Of a stretch of 64,000 nt of DNA, positions 1 through 8,190 are shown piece by piece (position 1 is the first letter of the stretch; each line of letters starts with the position of its first letter). The DNA is from Symbiodinium natans. Its lineage: Eukaryota > Sar > Dinophyceae > Suessiales > Symbiodiniaceae. The stretch spans positions 226,001-290,000 of the forward strand of contig CAJNDS010002583.1 of assembly GCA_905221605.1 (NCBI GenBank), read 5' to 3'. The notes below the pieces were generated by a model that saw only the letters and a program-made list of their open reading frames with translations, was not told the origin of the DNA and did not search any database. The position numbers and the translations under genes were made by a program.

Positions 1-178
1 CTATAAACCCTAAAAGCCCTATGAACCCTATAAACCCCATAAACCCTATAAACTGTATAGACCCTATAAACCCTGTAAACCCCATAAAACCCTGTAAACC
101 CTATAAACCCTACAAACCCTACAAACCCTACAAACCCTATAAACTGTACAAACCCTACAAACCCTATAAACCCTAAAA
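1..178. repeat. Degenerate telomere-type repeat (CCCTATAAA variant)
   Basis: Tandem CCCTATAAA, CCCTGTAAA and CCCTACAAA variants of the plant/dinoflagellate telomere unit CCCTAAA. It continues off the left edge, so I cannot tell whether it is a chromosome end. Many similar blocks lie inside the window, so an internal array is likelier. Confidence 0.85.
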
Positions 179-182
179 GGTC

Positions 183-263
183 CTTGGGGGCCGGTTCCTC
201 CACTGCTGCCGGCTGCTCTGCGGCTGCGGGCTGCTCTGCCCCACGCCGGCGCTTCTTTGCCAT
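183..263 (-). CDS. Putative exon of an unidentified gene (Lys/Arg-rich start, then Ala/Pro/Glu)
   Basis: On the minus strand 27 codons open with ATG and read MAKKRRRGAEQ, then an Ala/Pro/Glu-rich stretch. The exon ends at AAG|GA, the GA-type donor used by the other genes in this window. The frame is also open upstream of the ATG, so this may be an internal exon. The gene would continue off the left edge of the window. I do not recognise the protein. The run of basic residues could be a nuclear localisation signal, but that is only inference. Confidence 0.45.
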
Positions 264-310
264 GGGTGTGCGCAAGGGAGTCGGCGCATCAAGCAGGGTT
301 TGGGGATACT

Positions 311-372
311 CGGGTTTAGGGTTTAGGGTTTCGGGTTTAGGGATGCTAGGGTTTAGGGTTTAGGATGTAGGG
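311..372. repeat. Interstitial telomeric repeat (TTTAGGG)
   Basis: Short degenerate TTTAGGG array in the orientation opposite to the block at 1-178. The sequence from 373 to 650 shows no supportable gene. Confidence 0.8.
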
Positions 373-651
373 TAGGTCAGGTTAAAGAGGTTTGAAGGCT
401 TTCTTGTGAAACTTGGAACGAAGTGTTGGGGATGCTTTGGAGTTGGGGCTTAGGGGTTGGTGGTTCAGAGTTGAGGGTCTCGGCGTCTAGGAACTGCAGG
501 AATAAGTCACCTAAGAACCGGCGCGGCGGTAGAGTTCAGCAGCAGAAGATTGTGTCTCAGGGTCGCATGCTGGGGACTGCCAGGCACTGTACAGATATGA
601 GGGAATGAAGGAAAGCACAGGCTAAGAGCACCAAATTCCGAGACCGCCCCA

Positions 652-772
652 AATCGCCCCTCGCATCCCTGGCCCAAACCCTAAACCCTAAACCCTAAAC
701 CCCAAACCTTAAACCCTAGACCCTAAACCCTAAACCCTAAACCCTAAACCCAATCGCCCCTCGCATCCCTGG
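652..772. repeat. Telomeric tract flanked by 21-bp direct repeats
   Basis: A CCCTAAA array (about 673-751) lies between two copies of AATCGCCCCTCGCATCCCTG (plus a following G), at 652-672 and 752-772, exactly 100 bp apart. The arrangement resembles insertion of telomeric DNA at a staggered break with duplication of the target. An unequal tandem duplication is also possible. Confidence 0.8.
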
Positions 773-886
773 GCCCCAGAGCTCCGGGCCGGTCGAGGAG
801 GTCCCGGACGACACCTGCAGCATGGTTCGGGCACTTGTCAGATGTCTTCTAGGATGACCCCCTTAAAACCCTCCGGGAATCATTCA

Positions 887-1029
887 TGAATGTGATCCCC
901 TTAAAAACCCAATAAGGGAACGTATGAAGTATCCCAATGACCTAACCCTAGAATCCTCTGAGAATAACTCCTGAATGTGATCCCTTTAAAACCCAACGAG
1001 GGAAAATATGAAGTCTCCCAATGACCTAC
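887..1029. repeat. Tandem duplication, 85-bp period
   Basis: A segment starting TGAATGTGATCCC and ending TCCCAATGACCTA occurs at about 887-943 and again at about 972-1029 with scattered differences. No gene is evident in the surrounding 780-1230, apart from a short exon-like open stretch near 785-835 that I could not place on a strand. Confidence 0.75.
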
Positions 1030-1232
1030 CTAGTCTTGAAGTGCCACCGTGCGTTGGCAACGGCAACACACTCCTGCAAGGACAGGCCTTCAGGCACAGG
1101 GCTTCCAGGTCTGGTGGGCACCACAAAGCCCAAAAACTTCAGTTCTCACTCCAACTCCCACTGAGGATTGCGAGAGATTCTCTTTTTGAGTCCTGCCCTA
1201 AACCCCCCACATGATCCAAACAAAACCATACA

Positions 1233-1322
1233 CCACCCTAAACCCTAAACCCTAAACCCTAAACCCTGAACCCAAAACCCTAAACCCTAAACCCTAAACC
1301 CTAAACCCTAAACCCTTAACCC
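1233..1322. repeat. Interstitial telomeric repeat (CCCTAAA)
   Basis: Near-perfect CCCTAAA array with a few variant units. Confidence 0.9.
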
Positions 1323-1430
1323 TGCCCACTAGGACCCCCTGCGCTCTTTGAAGCTAGGCCGTGGCGGCTCCACAGGCGCCTCCTGCCCCCAGCATCCAAG
1401 GGATTCGGAGGAGGGGATTACTTAGGAATT

Positions 1431-1494
1431 AGGGTTTAGGGTTTAGGGTTTAGGGTTTAGGGTTTAGGGCTAGGGCTCAGGGTTTAGGGTTTAG
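1431..1494. repeat. Interstitial telomeric repeat (TTTAGGG)
   Basis: TTTAGGG array, opposite in orientation to the array about 110 bp upstream. The stretch from 1495 to 1850 contains no supportable gene; it holds a C-homopolymer near 1785-1800. Confidence 0.9.
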
Positions 1495-1854
1495 AGTGCC
1501 ATGCAGAAGGGTGGACATGTAGATGTAGTTAACCCGCTGCTGCGAGGGCAACTGGCCCAATGATTGCAGCCCGTCTTTTTTTCTTAGAGGGTAGATCTAA
1601 TGCTGCTCCATGCGCAAGGTTTGACTATGGCCGTTTAGGTCCTTTAGGGTTCGGGTCCGTGTTTTGGATGTAGAAAAAGGGCTTCTTGCTGCCTTCGGAT
1701 CTGAGTCGCTCCTTCGAATGATTCGATTTCAGACGTTTAGCACATATGGAGTTTATAGGGTCTACAGGGCTTATAGAGCCCAACCCCCCCCCCCCCCCCC
1801 TCCCCCTCCCGAACCTCAGCACCCGAAATCCCAGACCTACGGGCCCAACTCCGA

Positions 1855-1965
1855 AACCCTAAACCCTAGACCCCAAACCCCTAAACCCCAAACCCTAGAC
1901 CCTTAACCCCAAACCCTAAACCCAAAACCCTAAACCCCAAACCCTAAACCCCAAACCCCAGACTC
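1855..1965. repeat. Interstitial telomeric repeat (CCCTAAA)
   Basis: Degenerate CCCTAAA/CCCCAAA array. The next 100 bp up to the LTR element holds a short exon-like minus-strand stretch (PDPVVIPKKPKPK, about 1970-2010), bounded by AG|G and a GC donor. It is too short to name. Confidence 0.8.
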
Positions 1966-2066
1966 CCGCCTTTGGCTTTGGCTTCTTAGGGATGACGACC
2001 GGGTCAGGCCTGCGCCGTGAATCTGGAGCCCACTTTTGGGTAGCACCGGAGGGTGTGCGCATGTTG

Positions 2067-2363
2067 TGTGAGCAGGTCTAAGCACGCACGTTCCATGTGC
2101 AGAGCTGCCAGAACCAGTACTGTAGTTTTCCTTTGCATGTGTAGATTTGCAATTCGTATCAATGCCAATATTTTGGCTCAAGTACCGAGCTTGTGCCTTT
2201 GAGCACGGTAGAGTCGTACAGTAGCTCCTAGGTCGCTGTGCGGTCCGACCGGACGCACTCAGGCGTAGCTGCACAAGTGCTTGGACTCACGAAGTCGTAA
2301 AACAGCGTGACCGGGCTGTGATTGCATTGGCTTAGTGCAAGTCCAGTGCTGGTCGACTTCACA
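2067..2363 (+). repeat. 5' LTR
   Basis: 297 bp, TG...CA, identical to 19509-19805 except for one C/T difference about 165 bp in. It contains the spliced-leader-like ATTTTGGCTCAAG at 2170-2182. No TATA box was convincing. Confidence 0.95.
2170..2182 (+). other. Dinoflagellate spliced-leader-like motif in the 5' LTR
   Basis: ATTTTGGCTCAAG matches the last 13 bases of the conserved 22-nt dinoflagellate spliced leader. The sequence just upstream (CCAAT) is only partly alike, so this is a partial, possibly relic, match. The same motif is in the 3' LTR at 19612-19624. Confidence 0.6.
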
Positions 2364-2365
2364 AT

Positions 2366-2381
2366 TGGGGGCTGTTCTGGG
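2366..2381 (+). promoter_or_regulatory. Candidate primer-binding site
   Basis: TGGGGGCTGTTCTGGG starts 2 bp after the 5' LTR. The initial TGG would pair with a tRNA 3' CCA end. I could not match the rest to a specific tRNA, so the assignment rests on position and the TGG. Confidence 0.4.
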
Positions 2382-2438
2382 AAAGTACAGCTCTTGTGCC
2401 TACGGCCCGAGTGGGCAAGCATTGCTTTGCTTGTCTGT

Positions 2439-2460
2439 CGCGGTCCGTGACCTGGACGCG
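2439..2460 (+). repeat. Dispersed bulged hairpin, copy 1 (T-A stem variant)
   Basis: Stem arms GCGGTCC and GGACGCG around the 7-nt loop GTGACCT, in the untranslated leader. The variable stem pair is T-A here, against G-C in most copies. Confidence 0.75.
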
Positions 2461-2468
2461 TGGACTGT

Positions 2469-2553
2469 GTGCCACGCTTGCGGCCTGTTAACCAAGGCGC
2501 GGCGCTTCGCGTGCCACGCCTGCGGCCTGCTAACCAAGGCGCGGCTTTTCGCC
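2469..2553. repeat. Direct repeat of about 42 bp in the leader
   Basis: Two tandem copies of a unit containing GTGCCACGC, TGCGGCCTG and TAACCAAGGCGCGGC lie just before the Gag start codon. They differ by a few substitutions and a 1-bp indel. Confidence 0.8.
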
Positions 2554-2566
2554 TTGTGTTGCGGCA

Positions 2567-5500
2567 ATGTCCGCAGAGGTTGCAGGTCAGGCTGAGGGCG
2601 TCACCCTCCTCGAAGCTATCGAGGGTGGAGACGTTCCCTATCCCGAGCGGATGAGCTATGTCGCTTGGCTTAAGTGGCGTAGGGAGACTGGCAGCCGTCC
2701 ATTGTCCAAGCGGGATGGGGTCAGCACTACGCCAGAGCAAGAGGCGGCTCTCTGGCGGAAAGTCATGAAGTTCCTCCATGACGCCGAAGAGGAGGACGAG
2801 GATGAAGAGGAAGAAGAAGAGGACTCCGAGCTAGTCCCTGAGGCCTCGGGCGCTGGAGGCGACAGTCCGCCGCAGGTGGACGTCAGCGCCGCGGCTAGGG
2901 AGCTGGCCATGGTCCCTACCGGTGCTGCCTATGTCCCTGCTACGGCACCAGGGTCCCGCCCGGCGGGACCGTCCGGTCCGCCGTCGACAGCAGGTTCAGT
3001 GCCAGGCACCGCAGAGGGCTTGCAGGCGGAGCTGCGCGCGATTTTCCGTCCAGACCAAGAACCGATCGCGGACTACTTGACGCGCGTTTCGCGGATTGTC
3101 CTCGCGCTGAAAGCGCATGGAGTCACGGTGAGCTCCCGTGACCTTGACGCCTTAAGCACCAAAGCCACCCTCCTTGCGGATGAGTTCTCCAAGATAGGCG
3201 GGGACTGGCATCCTACGAAGATGGTCCGTCGGCTGCGGACCAGGTTCTCGGTCGCGGCTTTGCGCGGTGGCGAGGACCCCGAAGACGCAGAGGAGATTCA
3301 GCGCGAAATCCAATGCATCGGGGAGCTTATCCTCGCGTTAGGGGGAAAAGAAAGCTCGAGCCAAGAGAAGGTTTGGAGCTCCCCGTCCGATGTGCCAGTT
3401 GAAGCCGTGGGGCCGCGTTCCCCAGGGCTCCCACAGCCTGCGACTGCGAGTGGGTTGGGGGTAGGATTGGACCGTGGAGGTTTGCACACTGCTGAGGTTG
3501 CAGGTGGTCCTTCCGCGGCCCGTGTCCTGGGCGCGCCGGACGGCGATTCCCCTTTGCGCGCGAAGCTTGCTGCGCTAGAGATGGAGATAGAAGCCCTGAA
3601 GCGAGGTTCAGACGGCGGAGGTTCGCAGACCGGGTCCCAACACCCGGCGGGCGATCTCGCCGCCGCACTCGCCGCCCAAACTGAGGCGCTGAAAGAAGCG
3701 TTAGCGCAGAGGGGCGGGCAAAGCTCCATAACTACGGTCAAAACTGACCTCACGTGGCCGACGCTGACCGACGACAAGTCGGACGCGCGAGACGTTGTCC
3801 TGTTCTACGAGGAGTTCGAGGACGTCTGCGCGCTGGCCAACAACTGTCGCGGTATGAGTGCGCGCGAAAAGCTGTTAGCGCTACGCGGGCGCTGCCGCGG
3901 CTCGCGCATGAAGACGTACACGAACGCGTACCGCGCAGCGTGGAAATCGGGAGAGGTTCTCTCAGATCCACAGGCGGTGTATGACCGCATCAAGAACAAA
4001 CACTTGATGTTCGGGGAATCGCGGGAGGAAAGAGAAGTCCGCGTGGATGGTGAGCACGCCTCTCTCGCTAAGGGTAAGCTCACAGGCCACCAATTCGAGC
4101 CTTTGTTTGAGGCCTCGATCGCGGACCTTGAGGCAGTAGGTCTCGGGAAGACCCCTCGAGAGTTGTATCTCTCATACCTCCGCAAGATGCCCCCTTATCT
4201 CCAAAAGGAGATCCGGAACGACAAAAGGTTGTGGCCTGGCGACCCCAAGGATGGCGGGTTGCGAGGACCGCAGACTTGGGAGGAGAGCCACAAAGTCGTT
4301 CTGGAGTACGAGCAGAGAGAAGCAGCGCACAGGGCTGTTTCCCACTCTGTGTACACGGCCACCGGTTCGCAGAGCGCGGACCCGGCGGTCGCGCTGGCTG
4401 AGGCTCAGAAGGAGATTAAGAGTCTCAAGGCCGCTGCGAAGGCTGCTGCGAAAGGAGCAGCTGCCGCGGCCAAAGCTGGCGCGGACCAGACGTATGCTGC
4501 TACGTCGAAGGGAGCTGGCAAAGGAGCGGACAAGAAGATCTGCTTCCACTTTCGCGATCATGGGAATTGCCCGAAAGGGGATGCCTGCCCGTACAGCCAC
4601 GACAAGGAGCTTCGCAGAAAAGCTCTCGCGGCCAAGAAGGGTGACCAAACCTTTGCCACTGCGAAAGGTAAAGGCAAAGGGAAGGGAGGTGGCAAAGCAA
4701 AAGCCAACGCAAAGCCTAAGGCTGCGGCCAAAGGCGCGGCAAAGCCACCAGGCACTGTTTGCCCCTTTTTCTCCAAGAATGGGTCGTGCAAGAAAGGAGC
4801 CAGCTGCGACATGGTCCACAACCTGACGACCTCAGGAGGGACGCCGGCCTTGCCTGCCAACTGGGCCCCGCCCTCCGGTGCTTCCATGTCTAACCCCTTC
4901 GCCGCGTTCAGTGTCCAGATAGGCAGCTCAGGCGTCCAGGCAGGCGTCCTAGGAGCCGCAGGACACGCCGCGGTGCAGCAGCACGCGCTTCCGTTAAGCA
5001 AGGGCGGGCGGGACAAGTTCGCCACCTTGGACGATCTACCGAAGGACTGGTGGAACCTGGCGGACAACGAGCCAGGAGGCTACCAGTACAGAACGGTGGT
5101 CCAGGTCCTCGACCGCAAAGTCGAGTGCATGCTTGACGGTTGCGCCGGCGCAAACCACGTGACTGAGGAACTCGTGGTAGGCATGATGAACCGGGCTGCA
5201 GAGCTTGGGATCGGCACTGAGGATCCTGGCTTTCCGGTCGTGAGACTTGAGAAGTGGGTCCACCCCGAATATGTGCATGGAATCGCATCGGGGGCCCCAG
5301 TTCCTTTGAAAGGGGCAGCAGTCTTGCACGTCACGCTGCTGGAAGGCAAGACGGCGGACGATTGTCGCCCCAACACCGAGATTTTTGTGCGGTGTAAAAT
5401 CGCAGCCAGAGGCGCGTCTGATTGGCACGGACTTATCCTTGGCGGCAGAGCGCTGGACTGCGCCATGGGCTTGGGATTCAGGCCGGGTCCCGACTTTCAT

Positions 5501-6970
5501 GTCCTCGACACGCTGGGAATCAGGATGCCCAGATGTGAGGATCACAGTAGGACTCGGAAGGACAGGGCCTATGCCTTTGAAGCGCGGTTGTCAAGCCTGG
5601 ACGACGCGTCATGCATCGAGCCTGGGGGCGGAAGTCGTGAGCTTCTCCGCTATGACGGGGAAGAGCCGCTCGAGCTCTCGCCAGGTGATGGGGTGCTGGT
5701 GCCAGTCGTGCGGGAGTCAGGAGTCTCCGCAGAGGGATCCCTGTCCGAGGTTGTGCTTCCGGTTGAGTGTGGGGTTGAGGCTGTGCCAGGTCTCTGGCCC
5801 ACAGGAGAGGGTAAAGGGTTTGTTTTGCTTGCAGCCCAAGAGTGTGATCACTCTCTCCAGCCAGGCGAGGTTGTTGCGGAAGTGCGTTCCGGCCTCGTCA
5901 GCACTGCGGCTTGTGGTTGTGGCGCGATTGAGACGGTGTTCGAGTCAGAGCCGTCTCCGCAGGCATGTGCGGATTGTGGGGTCGCCGTTGCTTCGGTTGA
6001 CCATGACCCGTGCTTTGCTTGCGGGTCCGCGTCCAGGGCCGCGGCAAGAAGCTTCCAAGGTTGTTCCTCGTGTGCGCGGTCCTTTGGGCGGCTGCGTACC
6101 GGCGCCAGGATCGGTGTGCTATCGGTCCTTGCTGCGGTGACTGTTCTCGCTTCGGTGTGGGGCGGGAGCGGCCCGGTTGGGCGCCCTGTTGAGGAGCCTG
6201 GAGTGCTTACTTGCTTGGACCACCTTCCAAGCGTCGACAGCTGGTGGGAGGCGCCAGGTGGTTACGCGTCTGTGTGGGGTAGGCGCCCTGCGCAGAAGGA
6301 CCTTGGGACCGTGGCGGTCGAGAAGGCGCCTTACGAAACGTGCTTGCTTCAGCGCGCAGGTGAGGCGTGGCGTCTTTGGGACACGAGGGATTTGCGTGTG
6401 GCGGAAAGCGTTGCGTGCAGCGATGAGGTTCCCGTCACCGAACGCCTCGCGGTCTTTAGGACGCGCAAGGGGCCACGCTGGGCTGGCTGGCGTGAGGGAT
6501 CGGCCACGGCTGAAAGAGGCGCAAGTGATGCTGTGCGCCCAGCAGACGCGGTCGACACGGCGCGCTGCCCGAGCTATCATATCGTGGAGAGCTGGGACAT
6601 CGATAAGATGATCGAGGAGCCTCCAACGGACTATTATTATGAGCAGCTCGCGGCAGATATGCGCGCCCGGCACCCTAAGGCGTGCCCGCACCTCCTCGAC
6701 CACCTCGTTTCCTTAGAGGGTTTCCTAGATAAGTCAATCTTGTTTGGGTTCTCGTTTGGGATCAGTAAGGCCGAAGTTTGTGTCTCCAAAGGTAAGCTCC
6801 TAGGACACAACATTGGGCGGGACGGGAGTTCGCCTGACGAAGAGCGTTGTCAGGCGGTGATTGACTTTCCCCCGCTCTGGGAGAAGCTTCACATTCAGCA
6901 TTTTTGGGTTGCGCAAATTGGTTGCGCGGCTACCTGCCTGTTGAGTATGGGCACGCAGCCAAGATTTTAG
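2567..6970 (+). CDS. Gag-protease polyprotein with C-terminal RT thumb fragment
   Basis: The ORF is 1467 codons and starts at an ATG in a favourable context (GGCAATGTC). Residues about 85-105 are acidic. Residues about 400-600 resemble a retrotransposon capsid. Two CCCH fingers of spacing C-x8-C-x5-C-x3-H start at C659 and C732, within Lys/Gly/Ala-rich linkers, and would act as nucleocapsid. An aspartic-protease-like domain spans about 845-985: MLDGCAGANHV around D857 and later LILGGRALD. Then come a Cys-rich segment (about 1100-1175) and a hydrophobic segment (about 1181-1200). Residues about 1340-1450 (DYYYEQL, LLGHNIGRDG, then DFPPL) match the thumb/connection of gypsy-type RT, but no palm precedes it. 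The frame is lost at a T5 run (6901-6905). Sequence after the run continues the domain in the next frame, as if one T were missing. Confidence 0.85.
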   Translation: MSAEVAGQAEGVTLLEAIEGGDVPYPERMSYVAWLKWRRETGSRPLSKRDGVSTTPEQEAALWRKVMKFLHDAEEEDEDEEEEEEDSELVPEASGAGGDSPPQVDVSAAARELAMVPTGAAYVPATAPGSRPAGPSGPPSTAGSVPGTAEGLQAELRAIFRPDQEPIADYLTRVSRIVLALKAHGVTVSSRDLDALSTKATLLADEFSKIGGDWHPTKMVRRLRTRFSVAALRGGEDPEDAEEIQREIQCIGELILALGGKESSSQEKVWSSPSDVPVEAVGPRSPGLPQPATASGLGVGLDRGGLHTAEVAGGPSAARVLGAPDGDSPLRAKLAALEMEIEALKRGSDGGGSQTGSQHPAGDLAAALAAQTEALKEALAQRGGQSSITTVKTDLTWPTLTDDKSDARDVVLFYEEFEDVCALANNCRGMSAREKLLALRGRCRGSRMKTYTNAYRAAWKSGEVLSDPQAVYDRIKNKHLMFGESREEREVRVDGEHASLAKGKLTGHQFEPLFEASIADLEAVGLGKTPRELYLSYLRKMPPYLQKEIRNDKRLWPGDPKDGGLRGPQTWEESHKVVLEYEQREAAHRAVSHSVYTATGSQSADPAVALAEAQKEIKSLKAAAKAAAKGAAAAAKAGADQTYAATSKGAGKGADKKICFHFRDHGNCPKGDACPYSHDKELRRKALAAKKGDQTFATAKGKGKGKGGGKAKANAKPKAAAKGAAKPPGTVCPFFSKNGSCKKGASCDMVHNLTTSGGTPALPANWAPPSGASMSNPFAAFSVQIGSSGVQAGVLGAAGHAAVQQHALPLSKGGRDKFATLDDLPKDWWNLADNEPGGYQYRTVVQVLDRKVECMLDGCAGANHVTEELVVGMMNRAAELGIGTEDPGFPVVRLEKWVHPEYVHGIASGAPVPLKGAAVLHVTLLEGKTADDCRPNTEIFVRCKIAARGASDWHGLILGGRALDCAMGLGFRPGPDFHVLDTLGIRMPRCEDHSRTRKDRAYAFEARLSSLDDASCIEPGGGSRELLRYDGEEPLELSPGDGVLVPVVRESGVSAEGSLSEVVLPVECGVEAVPGLWPTGEGKGFVLLAAQECDHSLQPGEVVAEVRSGLVSTAACGCGAIETVFESEPSPQACADCGVAVASVDHDPCFACGSASRAAARSFQGCSSCARSFGRLRTGARIGVLSVLAAVTVLASVWGGSGPVGRPVEEPGVLTCLDHLPSVDSWWEAPGGYASVWGRRPAQKDLGTVAVEKAPYETCLLQRAGEAWRLWDTRDLRVAESVACSDEVPVTERLAVFRTRKGPRWAGWREGSATAERGASDAVRPADAVDTARCPSYHIVESWDIDKMIEEPPTDYYYEQLAADMRARHPKACPHLLDHLVSLEGFLDKSILFGFSFGISKAEVCVSKGKLLGHNIGRDGSSPDEERCQAVIDFPPLWEKLHIQHFWVAQIGCAATCLLSMGTQPRF
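3515..3535 (+). repeat. Dispersed bulged hairpin, copy 2 (C-G stem variant)
   Basis: Arms GCGGCCC and GGGCGCG around loop GTGTCCT, inside the Gag reading frame. The variable pair is C-G. Confidence 0.75.
6021..6043 (+). repeat. Dispersed bulged hairpin, copy 3 (extended stem)
   Basis: Arms GCGGGTCC and GGGCCGCG around loop GCGTCCA. One extra base is present on each arm, and the two still pair. Confidence 0.55.
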
Positions 6971-7671
6971 GGCAGTGGCAGAAGCCAGGCGCCGTCTTTC
7001 CTGAAGGCGGGCTGGGCTCAGCCGCCACCGAGGGTTGCAAAGCCTTTAAAGCGATTAAGCGCATGATGCAGAACCGCATCAATTTGGCTACCTTCGATGA
7101 GGCCTCTGCTGCGGATGGGTCGTGTCCCCTTGAGCAGATCGCGGATGCGTCGGGCATCGCGGTAGGGGGCAGCGTCGTGCAGATGACGCGTGACTTGAGT
7201 CAGCTCAAAGTGCTTATGACGCACTCAAAGAGCTTGACCCCCGCGCAGCAAAACTGGCCGCCCTTGATACAGGAGGCGTTTGCCCAGCTCGAGGTAAAGC
7301 GGGCGACACGCCGCATGTTTGGCTCTATTCGGACTCTGTGTTGGACAGATCATGCCAACCTTACCCGAGCGCAAACGTCGGACATCGGAATGGATCCGAA
7401 ACTCGTCCGGTGGGTTGCGGAAATCCTTATGGATGGGTCCGAAATAAGGAGCCTTAGCGGTCGCTCAGCGACGCTGGGTGACAGTTTTAGCCGCAATCCC
7501 AAAGATCGGGATGCGCTCCTTGCGGCGAGGACGAAAGATCTCGAGGGCCTTTCGGGCCAACTCCGAGGTTTCGACCTGGACCAGTACCTCGGAGAGGGTA
7601 CTGAGGGTGACGGACCCGTGCCCTGGGCTTGTCCCGGACAAGGCCAGGCTTGGGACAAGGCTCAAGGCTAG
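6904..7671 (+). CDS. RNase H domain of the retroelement
   Basis: This ORF continues the polyprotein in the -1 frame after the T5 run at 6901-6905, so the listed ATG is not a real start. It begins with the end of the RT connection (ANWLRGYLPVEYG). A gypsy-type RNase H follows with all four expected acidic residues: D81 (IADASGIAVGG), E124 (IQEAFAQLE), D149 (WTDHANL) and D193 (LGDSFSRNP). The HSKSLTPAQQ motif is also typical. The domain would degrade RNA in RNA-DNA hybrids during reverse transcription. The frame ends at a TAG in the first units of the palindromic minisatellite. Confidence 0.85.
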   Translation: MGCANWLRGYLPVEYGHAAKILGQWQKPGAVFPEGGLGSAATEGCKAFKAIKRMMQNRINLATFDEASAADGSCPLEQIADASGIAVGGSVVQMTRDLSQLKVLMTHSKSLTPAQQNWPPLIQEAFAQLEVKRATRRMFGSIRTLCWTDHANLTRAQTSDIGMDPKLVRWVAEILMDGSEIRSLSGRSATLGDSFSRNPKDRDALLAARTKDLEGLSGQLRGFDLDQYLGEGTEGDGPVPWACPGQGQAWDKAQG

Positions 7672-8190
7672 GCTTGTCCGGGACAAGGCTAGGGTTGTCC
7701 CGGACAAGGCTGGGGTTGTCCCGGACAAGGCTAGGGTTGTCCCGGACAAGGCTAGCTAGGCTTGTCCCGGACAAGCCGGACAAGGCTAGGGTTGTCCCGG
7801 ACAAGGCTAGGCTTGTCCCGGACAAGGCTAGGCTTGTCCCGGACAAGGCTAGGGTTGTCCCGGACAAGGCTAGGCTGTCCCGGACAAGGCTAGGCTTGTC
7901 CCGGACAAGGCTGGGCTTGTCCCGGACAAGGCTAGGGTTGTCCCGGACAAGGCTAGGGTTGTCTAGGGTTGTCCCGGACAAGGCGAGGGTTGTCCCGCAC
8001 AAGCCTAGGCTTGCCCGGGACAAGGCTAGGCTTGTCCCGGACAAGGCTAGGCTTGTCCCGGACAAGGCTAGGGTTGTCCCGGACAAGGCTAGGCTTGTCC
8101 CGGACAAGGCTAGGCTTGTCCCGGACAAGGCTAGGTCCCGGACTAGGCTTGTCCCGGACAAGGCTAGGGTTGTCCCGGACAAGGCTAGGG
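7629..8190. repeat. Palindromic 21-bp minisatellite, about 26 units
   Basis: The unit contains CTTGTCCCGGACAAG, a near-perfect inverted repeat (7-bp arms around one base), followed by GCTAGG. Most units are 20-22 bp. Because 21 bp is seven codons, long reading frames run through the array on both strands. In the frame of the polyprotein the CTAG step gives repeated stops. The array lies exactly between the RNase H and hydrolase-like regions. Confidence 0.9.

Noticed and set aside
1-178. Window starts at a chromosome end
   Set aside because: The repeat is degenerate (CCCTATAAA variants) and dozens of similar blocks in both orientations occur internally, so it is more likely another interstitial array.
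3298-4819. Long minus-strand and out-of-frame ORFs over the Gag region
   Set aside because: Shadows of the GC-rich Gag frame, which alone has CCCH and capsid-like motifs.
6895-6912. Canonical -1 programmed frameshift site at the T5 run
   Set aside because: The zero-frame codons (CAT TTT TGG) do not fit the X XXY YYZ slippery pattern with acceptable A-site re-pairing; a one-base homopolymer deletion or error is simpler.
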